Source: Adineta ricciae (taxonomy: Eukaryota > Rotifera > Eurotatoria > Adinetida > Adinetidae). From it: a stretch of DNA of 64,000 bases. The translations under genes and the position numbers were made by a program. Location: the NCBI GenBank assembly GCA_905250025.1, contig CAJNOJ010000027.1, positions 434,001 through 498,000 of the forward strand, written 5' to 3'. Under the pieces are notes generated by a model. It was not told the origin of the DNA. It was given only the letters and a program-made list of their open reading frames with translations, and ran no database searches. Of the stretch, positions 47,217-58,500 are shown in pieces. How positions within the stretch are numbered: position 1 is the first letter of the stretch; every line of letters starts with the position of its first letter.

Positions 47217-50200
47217 ATGGTTTTCTCTCGTGTCCTAATGATTTGTTCTACACTCATCGTCATCACATCTTCACAATCGACGATATCAATTGGAGTTATT
47301 GATGAAAATGATTCTCCCCAAGGAATTCTAAATATAGCTGTGCCAAACACAACCTTCTGTTATCATCAAGGTTTAATTTTACAAATTCGATGGATCAATC
47401 CTAGAAAGTCGTTGTTGAATCTTCTCAATGAATTAGATGTGCGTGCAAATCAAACACATGTCTATCTCGCACATATGGATCATTTTTCAACAAAATTAAT
47501 TGAAGGTTTTTGTCAAACGTATCGTATTCCATTCGTTATTATGAATTCACAAGGGATTATAACTACAACGTTTGTATTTCGTTCAAGTGTCAGTATTTTT
47601 CGTAAAAATAACTCTCTCTCTTTCTCTTCTTGTTACAGATCATTTCCTCAAACTTATTTTGTCATGCCGAACATTCTTCGCGTCTTGATCAGTTACTTAA
47701 AGCATCATTCCATACGAAAAATTGTCTATATTTATGATAACGAAGAAGCGAAACATCGCATATATGAATTTCTTCAATTAACGAATTATGATGAATATTT
47801 CAATAATTTCTCGTTAGATATTCGAGCAACACAACATGAAGATGTGTATTCGCTTTTGTATAGTCTTGATATTCATTCCAACAACCGAGAACAACCGCCA
47901 AAATACATTCTATTAGATTTGGAACTGTATGTTAATTACGAAAGGATGTTCGAGAAAATTTCACATATGGGTTTGTATACTTTTTATTACTTTCTGAGTA
48001 ACTATGGGAGGCGGGGGGGAATTATTTTTATTGTCCTTAGATATTATAAGATTTGATTGTTTTGTAGGTCTAACCAGTGATTTGTACTATTACATACTTC
48101 TATCAGGATTTGATGTTTGCAGTTGGATGCATAAAGTAAATCTAACTGGCCATTTGGTCTATTTTGATTATCACCAGCATGATTGTGAACTCGATGAACA
48201 GGAAATCTCCACTTTCAATGATCCATCTTCGTTGATATCGAAATCTAAACATCATATGACATATTATCAAACAACATTAACCTTTCGAAATGAACGTCAA
48301 CGATCTAATGTGACGAATTCGTCTCAAACCAACTCCGATCGACTTTCCCATGCTGATAGTACGAAAGATAATTCATGTACAGATCAACTTACACAACCAT
48401 TCGAATATTTTTCCTATTCATATTTTCTTTCTCAATTACCCAAATCGTCACAAACACGCGCGCGTCCGTTGTACGATGCATTTAACTTTATTATTCGTAT
48501 TCTCAATTCGAACATCATCGATTGTCGAACGTTACGTTTACGGCAAACGAAGTCTAAAACATTCAAACCGAACTTAACGGATATCAATGTGTATACAATA
48601 AGAAAACCACGAAAACAACCCGTTGAACTTATTGGAAGATATACTGGTGCCAATGATGAGTATCATCCATGTTTGGTTGATAAACGAAAAGATTTAGCGA
48701 AGAAAGAGAGAGAAACATCATCGAGAACTTATTATATTACGAGTTTATTCGATGAACCATTTTTAATGTTACGTAAACGTACAGTTTTACATACGATATA
48801 CACTCAACCACAAGCAGATTTGAAAGATTTACGTGGTCATGTATTTGATTTTCATGAAGTGGAAGGATTTTGCGTTGATTTAGCCGAAAAAGTTTGTTCA
48901 ATCTTGAACATCACATGCAAGTTTCGTATCGTTCAAGATGGAGGATTCGGAAGTAAAAATGCGTCGTCAGGTATTTGGAATGGTGAGTAGGATGAGCATA
49001 TCATTGTTCAATTTACAATTGTTAATCTTTAAGGAATGGTCGGTGACATAGTGGCTCGTGTCGCTGATATGGCCATTGCGCCGTTAACAATCAGCCAAGT
49101 ACGCATGGAAGCAGTGGATTTCAGTAAACCATTTATGAACCTGGGTATTTCTATTATGGTATGTTCTGGTTTATCGATAGAGATTAGCATTTTCTATGTT
49201 ATTCGTTGTTTAGATTCGAAAACCTGATGCACAGAAACCAGGCGTCTTTTCATTTATGCATCCTGTTTCCATGGAAGTATGGCTATGCTTTTCATTAGCA
49301 TACGTTGCTGTCAGTGTGGTCTTATTTCTTACGTCACGGGTTGTCAATTCATCGTGGCGCCGACGTATCGTTCGAAAACCATCATATCGAACATATACGT
49401 ACCCGAAAAGCGTTAGTGATAAGCATAAAGCTGAAATTGAATTAAATCGGCAAAAACGTGATTCAGTGGATTCCAGACGTTCCAGTGAATTAGCAATACC
49501 ACCACCACCACCACCGCCAGTCAAGGCATCTGTTCGTCGTCGGCATCGTTATCGACCACGGCAACAAATTGCAACAACAGATAATGACAAGAAGCAACAG
49601 CGCAAATCAGACGAGAAAGATTCCAAACAAACAGATGTACATCTATTTGGAATATCAAACGCACTATTCTTTTCATTTGCCTCCTTCATGAGGCAATCGA
49701 TTAATCTTGTACCTAAATCATTTTCTGGCCGTATAGCTGCAACATCATGGTGGTGTTTTTCGTTGATTTTCATTTCGTCTTACACTGCTAATCTAGTGGC
49801 GTTTCTTACAGTCGAAAAATTAGTTGCACCGATCGAAAGTGTCGAAGATTTAGGTGAGTTTTTTGATTGATTTGTGCTGTATACTTTTCTTTTCTCTTTC
49901 GTTTAGCTAAACAGCATGAAATTAAATATGGATCAGTACGAAATGGAACAACATCGGCTTTCTTCGAGAAATCCAATGTTTCCGTTTTCCCACAAATGTG
50001 GGAAGCGATGCAGAGAAGTTCAGCTGAAGTCTTCGTCGCCACAAATGATGAAGGCGTAGCTAAAGTTCGAAGTTCGAAAGGCAAATATGCCTTTTTCATC
50101 GAGTAAATACAAATCTGATTAGCGACTTTCTTTTCTGTCAAAACGACGCCTCAATTTCAGATCGACAAAAAATGAATACGTCAACGAACGCGTCCCATGT

Positions 50201-50812
50201 GATACAATGAAAGTTGGTTCTGATTTAGATTCCAAAGGATACGGCATAGCTACACGATTAGGTTCAGATTTAACGGAAGCAATCAATATGATAGTGACTA
50301 ATCTACGTGAATCAGGATTCCTTGATAAATTGAAACAACGCTGGTGGTACGGTGTTCATCTTTTCCTAATCGTAGCCATGAAAGTGGAGAATAAGTTTGA
50401 ATGTTTCTAGGTATGAACGTTCGGAATGTTCACTATCGTCGAAAGACAAACGTTTCAGTGAACTGAGCCTTTCTAGTGTGACCGGTCTTTTCTACATATT
50501 TTTGTTTGGTATCATTGTTTCGTGTCTCATTGCTTTTACGGAATTTTTGATTACTGCCAAAGCCGAATCAGAAAAATTAGAAGTTAGTTTCCGAGAAATC
50601 CTTCAAATTAAAATGATCGAGTAAGTCCATTTGAAAACAGCAATATTTTATTTCTTTAATTTTCTAGAAATTTTGTTGGCATTACAATCAGTGCACAGAA
50701 ACAACTGGAGATCGACCGCATTGATAATATAGAAGATACGTTCTGTCCTCCGCCAGAAACTCAAGAGATAGATGATAATTTTATACAACAAAAACCACAC
50801 AGTGATGTTTAG
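47217..50812 (+). CDS. AMPA-type ionotropic glutamate receptor subunit
   Basis: A multi-exon plus-strand gene. A signal peptide ([19 protein letters not shown]) precedes a divergent amino-terminal domain. The ligand-binding domain is clearly AMPA-like: S1 contains [19 protein letters not shown], with the Pro, Thr and Arg that contact glutamate; S2 contains [27 protein letters not shown] (binding Glu) and [19 protein letters not shown]3 carries [13 protein letters not shown], the gating motif. The pore loop reads [14 protein letters not shown], with arginine (AGG, 49691-49693) at the Q/R site. The M1-M2 cytoplasmic loop is enlarged, basic and carries a poly-Pro run. A final M4 helix ([21 protein letters not shown]) and a short tail end at TAG 50812. 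It forms a glutamate-gated cation channel at synapses. Confidence 0.94.
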
Positions 50813-50928
50813 TTTATTTCGACATATTTCAGAGAACATGTTCATAACGAATATATGTTGTATTGTTTGAATAATAGATATTTTTATTTCTTGTCAATTT
50901 AAAATGAAGAATATAGTCGATCGTCAGG

Positions 50929-51626
50929 TCATTCTTTTGCGCAATCATCGCGATGAATACAAGGACTATTCGTACTATTATTCTGCCGAACATAATCTGA
51001 GCAGCCGCAGAAACATCCAGCAACACATTGTTGTGTACATATAGATGGTTTTTGACTGCAGGTTTCAACACAGGATGAACCACAAGTTTTGTATCTTTCA
51101 TTTTTGCCACAACAATCTTCTGGTGATACACACTTACCATTGTCGTCCCGATAATATCCTTTCTTACAAGAGCAACCTGATTTACACAATGCAATACAAG
51201 CTTTAGCTGATTCTTGTACACGATTACGTATATCGCTACACGTAGCAGGACATGCTGAAGCACATGTTGAGTATTCTTCATTTTGTCCGCAAACTGGTAA
51301 GGAATCACTGACAGTTTTGCATTCTTCACGTTTAATACAAGCACTGCCAGTTGGATCAGATTGTCGCACGTACCCGTCGGCACAAAAACAGCCATAGTTG
51401 CATATCATTGAACATATCTCGGGTTTGTACGTACATGTTTCAATGCATGTTGAGCCACACTTATATACTTCATTCTGGCGACACCGAAAGAGCAACGTCA
51501 ACAGATCTAAATGAGTCCAAATTAACATAATAAAAAAACGGTTCGGTAACAATAATAACCTTGCTGCTGACTAAAAGCAACGATTGGCAAGAATACTATG
51601 ATAGCTAAACGAAGAATTGAAACCAT
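50929..51626 (-). CDS. Secreted three-domain TIL (trypsin-inhibitor-like) cysteine-rich protein
   Basis: Two exons. The first encodes a signal peptide (MVSILRLAIIVFLPIVAFSQQ). The second holds three TIL domains of about 60 residues with the usual ten-cysteine pattern, beginning CRQNEVYKCGSTCIETC, CGQNEEYSTCASACPATC and CGKNERYKTCGSSCVETC. Each ends in a CxC-GYxR-type motif and a C-terminal cysteine. The third has an altered GCFCGCSDYVRQ end with an extra cysteine. TIL domains typically inhibit serine proteases through a loop between the fifth and sixth cysteines; others are structural parts of secreted matrix proteins. A TATA-like box lies about 33 nt upstream. Target proteases are unknown. 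Confidence 0.9.
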
Positions 51627-51658
51627 GATTGACCATACCAGAGCTGCGAACTTGTATG

Positions 51659-51666
51659 TATATATA
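51659..51666 (-). promoter_or_regulatory. TATA box of the TIL-domain gene
   Basis: TATATATA about 33 nt upstream of the ATG at 51626 on the minus strand. The implied 5'UTR would be very short. Confidence 0.4.
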
Positions 51667-52087
51667 GTTGCTCTATGAATAGCAACGTTATGAATCAAAT
51701 ATATAGTATATTATGGAGGTGTTGCTGGTAATCGACGAATATTTGGAACGAAATCACGAAAATGGACTGATAATCACACATTATATGAATATGATTAGTA
51801 CCGAGAGGACAAATTCGTGCGTATGAGATGATCGAAAAAACGATATTTTGAAGACAATCGTCAATCCGCCATCTCAAAAACATGTTAATCGCCTATTTGT
51901 TAAATACAACAAAATCAAAAACGCATGGACATGATTTTGAGTACAAATAATTGTGTGTTTCACCTAAATACTCGTTCGCTTTAGAACCTCTGAATAAAAA
52001 ACTAAGCATAGAAGAAAGAACAGTCCGATGTTTACGTGACTAGGTAAAAGAATAATTTATTATTACAAAAAAATGCAATCAAATCGT
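51667..52087. other. Intergenic, no gene seen
   Basis: Upstream region of the TIL-domain gene and 3' side of the Rab escort protein gene. AT-rich. Confidence 0.5.
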
Positions 52088-54206
52088 TCACAAAGCTTCG
52101 TTCTCAGTGTTAGTTGTAGAAGTGTCGTCTGTATTGCTTGAATCTTCAATAATAATATCCTCTGGATCAGGTGCACGCGCCAAAAATTCTTCACCATTCG
52201 GATATATCTCATGAAACAGATTGCGCGCCTAGAAAATCAAATCTTACATGAATGACTAGAAAGGAACGAAGTACGAACTGTAATGACAGCAGCGTCATGA
52301 TCAATGGTGCCATCGGGTCCGTGGGTAAGGAAAAGTTTGTCAATAGATGACGGTGGGAGACCTATTGTTTCGATTTGATCAAATGTAAATTGTCCAAGAA
52401 TGTTCGTTCGAGTCAAATGATCTATTACAAACAGAATACTTGAAACGCAAATCAATTCTATGATTTTACCTCCTGTTAATTCCAATAAACGTTCGATAAT
52501 TTTATCTGTATTATCACCTGCATGCGTTTGTGACTTTTCTGCAAAAAGATACAGAAGAACTAAAGAAGAAAAAGTTAAAACAAGTACACCCATATCACGT
52601 ACACAATCCATCTGGAGCACATCCTGGTCCATAACCAACTTCAATCACATGGATACCCGTTTCATCTGGACTGCTTAGACGAAGATATGTGATCTACACA
52701 AATACAAAATACATTGGAATTTGACGGAAGAGTGAACTTTTTTTCCATACCTCTTCCTTTTCACTTGCTTTGATCGACTGATTTGTTAATAGAACAATGC
52801 GATGAATGGTATTTTGACTTTCAGAAATGGACTTAGTATATGCATGATTACAGATAACTGCATCCTTGACATGAAATCGTTCGCCTGTCGTTGCAACAAT
52901 ACCAGTACATTGATTCGTCGAAGAATTCAGAGTAAAAGCAGCTAATGGAAAACGTAAGAATTGAATACCACCGAAAACAGCACATAGACGACAAAACGCT
53001 TGAGTCATTTCACCGTTTCCATACAATGGGAAAAGAAATGGTGAATTTCCATATCGACCAATTGAGTCTAAATAACGTTTTGCTTTGATAAAACCCTACA
53101 TGAAAGAAAATTCTACATTCAAAACGGCAACGAACATGATAGAAAAGTACCTCTTTTGTCGTAGCAGTGTAATCGACCATGGAAATTGAATTGAGAATTA
53201 AATGGCATAGTTTATCGTTTAGTTTTTGTTTTTTCAAATAATCAATGAATGGAAGATTTCGATCTAAAATTACTTGATAAAATTCTTCATAGAATAGATG
53301 AGAAACTCACCTTCGTTGAGATCATCAATAGACATGGATGAACAATTCATAATCACTTTCATTAATAGACGTTTGTCAATTAGACTTATATCATTGGAAT
53401 TAAAAATATCTGCACGAGAACTTGGAACCTGAAGAAGGATTGTTGATTTTTATTTCGAACAAGCCCTTTGTTTCTATCTTACATTCTCCAGTTGACCATT
53501 ACGTTCCAATAGAAGACGAGAAACAAGTTTAAATTCACAATATTTCGCTACATTCGATTGAACGAGAAGATCAATCAGACCACCAGACGCATAGTACAGC
53601 TAAAAGAATCGAATGAATCAATGAATATTCTGTCTGTCGTACTAACCTTCGGTGTTAAGTCAATATTAAATTTTCGTGATTGTTTTTTCAAAACGTCCAG
53701 CGTCATTGGCTTTGATGCATTCTCCTCCGTTGTCTCTGTTTCCTCTGTCGTTTCTCTATGTAATCAATCATTTTGATGATAAAACTTTAACTTATCATTC
53801 TTACGGAATATTCCATTTCAAATGCACGTTACGGCAAACATCTTTTGGATTACTAATCGGTACGATTTTCTCATGTTCATCTTGTGGATCAATGTTTATT
53901 TCAGCAGTTTCCTGTTTCTGCGCCCATTCCATCAGGGCGTCCAATGAAAATGATGCCCATTCCGAACCATAATAATCGTTTCTACAAACAAATGTTTACG
54001 GCTTGAATTCATATTCTCTTCTATAAATCGATCTTACATATCGATATGAAGTACACTTTTGCCAATTCGTGCGCAGGCCGCTCCGAGAATGCTTTCTACC
54101 ATTCCTGTACAGTGAAAATTTCTTGTTGATCAATTTTCCAGGAAATCACTTTCTTACCGGTTCCAACGACGATAACATCGTATTCACGTGGCAATCCTTC
54201 TAGCAT
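52088..54206 (-). CDS. CHM: Rab escort protein (Rab geranylgeranyltransferase component A)
   Basis: Several exons on the minus strand. The N terminus (start 54206) is LPREYDVIVVGTG, joined to MVESILGAACARIGKSVLHID and NDYYGSEWASFSLDAL. This is the dinucleotide-binding fold of the GDI/REP family in its REP form (GTGMVES). Later exons carry NGEMTQAFCRLCAVFGGIQF (conserved region with the Rab-binding platform), a GIVATTGERFHVKDAVICN strand pair, and an acidic C-terminal tail (PEDIIIEDSSNTDDTS). REP presents newly made Rab GTPases to geranylgeranyltransferase II and delivers them to membranes. A possible upstream exon with its own ATG (54362) is probably 5'UTR. The transcript is divergent from the Pol III subunit gene only about 0.2 kb away. 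Confidence 0.92.
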
Positions 54207-54427
54207 GTTGAATTGAAAATGATGATGAATGAATCAAACCTGCGAGTCATAAAACTCTCCTAATGGTCCACTTCTAGCTACAAATAAAATTTCTCCTATG
54301 TGTCGCCACAGTGAAAGGCTTACTGAATGATTCACGCTTTGTCCTTGTTCGTTCGATTTCATGATTTACTACTGAAATAAGACTGTTCTGTTTTTTTCTC
54401 GTTTTACTCACCACCTAGGTTTTCATC
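54207..54427. promoter_or_regulatory. Short divergent promoter region (REP and RPC5-like genes)
   Basis: Only 221 bp separate the two ATGs, and spliced 5' sequence of both genes appears to fall inside. It probably acts as a bidirectional promoter. No TATA box was recognised. Confidence 0.5.
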
Positions 54428-55466
54428 ATGACGAATGGTCATACATCAATGGATATCGATGACGACGATGAACTCCTCTACGAAGTCGATGTAGAACTAC
54501 GGCGAACGCCCCAATCGACGTACCTGTTTCAGTATCCTATTCGACCTCACTATCGTTCGTATGATGAAACAACGTTCGCAAGTGCACGAATCAAGGAAAA
54601 ACATTCTCTAGTAGAAATGGATCTACTAATTGATTCTCAATCGACAAATTACTATGCCGCACGTGGCAAACAATTTGCAGATAGTACAAATAATGAGAAT
54701 GGAAGGCAATATTTCAATAGTGATCGGATGGATAAACAGACTATTGCATCAACAATTTCATCAAACGGTAATATTTCACCTTTGTCTATATTTACATTCT
54801 AGAGTGACTATCGTCGTCTTGAAGAAATTAGAATACGTGACATTGATTTGTTTTTGCAAAAGAAAAACCTTTTCTTTTCGTAATCCTTCAGGCGAATTTA
54901 TATTCTCATGCATTTTTCTATCGAAAATATTCGACTTAACTTAACGAATAGACTCACGTCGGTTTACGTATGTGATTTTTCTCAGAGAATTTGTTTTTCT
55001 TGCATCAGAATCGCTTAAGCTCATTTCTATTTTAGGTGACCACTATTTTGTCTGCCTGTTCGACAATCAAAACCGTCGTTTAGTTCTATGCCCACTGAAA
55101 TCTATCATACAACTTCGACCACAGTTTGATTATATCGATACACCATCGTCAACATCTGGTGGTGCTAATGCGAAAGACTCAAACTTTATTGACGATGAAG
55201 CGTATGGCAGCGACGGCGAACAATCAGGAAGTGAAAGTGAAGAAAATAAACCTGAGCCGATTGCAAGTTTAGTAACAATGAAGTTTGCTAAGAAAGAAAG
55301 TGATTATCATAAGAAAAAACGTCTGCAATCGTACAGTTATTATCGTCAAATGCGCGATGATGAGCGTTGGCAAGATCTCGTTTGTATTATGAATCCTCAT
55401 TCGTTCGAAGCTCAACGTATTCGTGAAGAATTTCTTGCAAAAGATAATCAATCAATAAGCAGCTAA
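54428..55466 (+). CDS. POLR3E: RNA polymerase III subunit RPC5/RPC37-like (POLR3E N-terminal domain)
   Basis: Two exons (54428-54767 and 55036-55466) encode about 256 residues. The N-terminal half matches the Sin/RPC5 domain: YEVDVELRRTPQSTYLFQYP, then RPHYRSYDE, a RIKEKHSLVEMDLLIDSQS strand pair, MDKQTIASTISSN, and then GDHYFVCL...LCPLKSIIQLRPQFDYID. The C-terminal part has MKFAKKESDYHKKKRLQSYSYY, as in the family. It is short, like fungal Rpc37, and lacks the long C-terminal extension of vertebrate POLR3E. In Pol III it dimerises with RPC4 and helps initiation and termination. The stop at 55466 lies 93 nt before the next gene on the same strand. Confidence 0.86.
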
Positions 55467-55559
55467 GAAAAGTTTTTGTGATATTCATGTTTTCGTTTGT
55501 TTCCTAAGCGATAAAACGATGATTTCGATTCATTGATTTTCTGGTTTGTTTTATTCTAG

Positions 55560-58500
55560 ATGGATCCTTCCTTTGATATACCCTGTGAAGCTCGACTATC
55601 GAATTCAATTTTCAAAAACCGACTGAAACTAAATCAAAACAGAACGCCGAGATCGAAACAAAAACAACTGATTACCGTCGATTCGAATGATGCCGAGTTA
55701 ACGCCTGGTAACTAGACAGTAAATGAACTTAAACTTAGTTCTCTTTCACTCTATCTTTCAGGTGACCCTGATCCCGTTGAAAAACCAGAAATGACTTCCG
55801 AGAACGATGATAATCGTGTTGTATATCGTACGGCAAGTGTGGCTTCTGCTAACCGAGTTAACACTCTTACAAATCTCTCAAAGGCCGATGCTTTTCATCG
55901 TTCAATCTCATTTAATCCGTCAAATACAACTTTATTCTATATTACATCACCGGCTCCTGATGACAATTCAATGACCTATTCAAATTCTTCAGTCACTTCT
56001 GATCAGCCTTCATTATCGGTAAATAATTTCTTGTGAATATTTTTCTTCAGATGAATAGGAAAAGAAAATGTATATGTTTCAATGTCATCTTTTACATCAT
56101 AGGGAACAAAAGAGTAAGAAGAAGAAGAAAGAAAAAAGAAAAGTATGCTATTTCTCTTCTCGCTGCTTGACATTCGATAAGAATTTAAAAAAGGAACAGA
56201 TGATTATTTGAAGTTGATTCAATACTGATATTTAATTGAAAAGTTCTTTTAATTGATTTCCTTCCAGGTACCTGAGCAAGAAGTTTCAGTGACTTCCAAA
56301 GAAGATTCTCGAATATCACATGATCAAGCCGATCAGCGGTATGTAGAAAAGAGTCCAATCGATAGGAGTGAAAGAATTTCTTTTCGCTTAGATTACCAGC
56401 TGCACTAATGTCTAAACAGCCGAGTCCAGTTTCTATTTTAATCGACGATTTCGCCAATTCATCAATTAGTATCAATAGCGGTCCGCCTGTATCGAGTGAG
56501 TCGAAGAAATAAAGAAAAAAAGGTGCGAAAACGCTATTGATCTCTCACGTATTAAGGACGAACAACGATTTATCTTGAAAAAGTACAGGAAAATCCGAGT
56601 AATTGCCAATGTGCTGATTGTAGTTCAGAAAATCCGACCGTTGCCATCATGTCATGGCTTCTGGTCATATGTAAAAAATGTGCCGGTAAGTCAAACCGTT
56701 AAATTCGCTCGATTCTTACTTTTGCCTTGTCATAGCTATTCACCGTTTAATAACATCGGATTTTCTTCGTCTTCAATCGTTACTTACGATTGCGTGTGAT
56801 CCTCATTTAATCGAATTATTAGCTGAGTATGGAAACCAGTTTTCCAATAACCTACTGGAAAATGAGTCATCGCTATTGGTGAAGCCAACTGAACAGTCGA
56901 ATGATTTAGAACGTCAACAGTACATAAGAAAAAAGTATATTGAGAAAATTTATTTACAATCGTACTATCGACATCGAACACTGTCAGAAGATGAATTGAA
57001 TAGAATGTTATACGAAAACGTCGAAACCACTGATTATGGCAAAACGATACATTTATTCATGTTAGGAGCGAATGCTAACTACTCGGACAAGATGTTCTCC
57101 GTTGCCGATCATGCTAAACGACATCAACAAACTAAACAGATGAAAATCATTCTCGCCAATGGTGGTAAGTCTGTTTGTTTCGTTAGCGAAATAATTTTCC
57201 TCATTCATGTTCATATGTCTATTGTTTAGTCTTGTTTTCTTTCGCGAAAGAAGTTAATTGAAGTGTTAGTAACAGCATGTATATTCACTAAAATTAATAG
57301 AATGAGTAGTGTTAACTTGACTAACATCCCATGTGCTTTGTTCTCGACGATTGAAAACTAGTCGTCGCTAGTAGTGTGTGCATAGTGGGTTGCATATGAT
57401 GATCGTAATATGTAGTCATTCATCATCATATCAATTGAAAAGGAATACAGTGCAATTTACTCGCCGATGATTTTTCATCGAGTATGTTGACAAGTACCTG
57501 AGACAGACGTTTGTAATCATGATTCTTTTTAACAGAATAAACGACCTTGTGTCAAGTACCTTTTTCTGTCTTAGATTCATGTCTGATAGGTTTAGAGTGT
57601 AACGAAACTTTCTTGTCGAAAACTAATACCGTGATGATTTTGTTTGACTGTAGGTTTTTCTGATTTTGATTTCATGAAAAGCAACGCAGAAGACGTCAAT
57701 GAGTCAATCGTTTATTTATCAACTAAATACAGCACTTTGAAAGAATTTCTAACACGTTATGAAAACAATCATCTGAAAATCTTTCCGGTTACATCTGACA
57801 AATCTCAACGATGCTTATTCGAAATCGATCTAAATAACATTCTTGCTATTCATAATCGATCTGTACATGGTGTTTCTTTGAAATGTCGGCTATCGAATGC
57901 GCCGCAAGCAAATGTCAATTGTCAATGTTCATTGATTGTTGATGATCATATATCCACGAATGAATATGAATGTGTTTTTGCCAGTGAAATCGAACGTTCC
58001 GTTTGGATACGTGAAATTATTAAACGAGAATATTCCTATCATCAATTGGTTTATCCGAATTTTATTTTATTAATGAAACTGAATGTACAAGAGGGAATCA
58101 ATGCAGAAAAACAACAGGTTATTGCCATTGTCTATGCCGGACGATTCGTTCTTTGTTCGGATACCATCTTTGATGAAGTGGACTTGAGAAAATATTCGAG
58201 CTTAAGTAAGTAGCAATGAATATCTTCCATTCGAAAGGATCGTTCGTCTCTTTTCCATTTAGCTTATCAAAAAACTCCGGAATTCACTGGTGTGATTCTC
58301 TGTCTTGTTTCCAATCGATTTCTTTACCTCTCATCGCCGATTAGTAAACTAACGAACATGTTGTATTCGTGTCTACGTGAAGCTGTCCAAGTACGAACAT
58401 TGACAGATATAAATCAACAGATATTAACATCTCAGAACATACCAGTGATTGTCGAACGGTTCGTTAATTTTATTTTCGAACGTGGTTTACAAACAAAAGG

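Noticed and set aside
50829-51395. 188-residue minus-strand frame overlapping the TIL-domain gene
   Set aside because: Another frame of the cysteine-rich exon; it lacks the signal peptide and regular TIL cysteine spacing.
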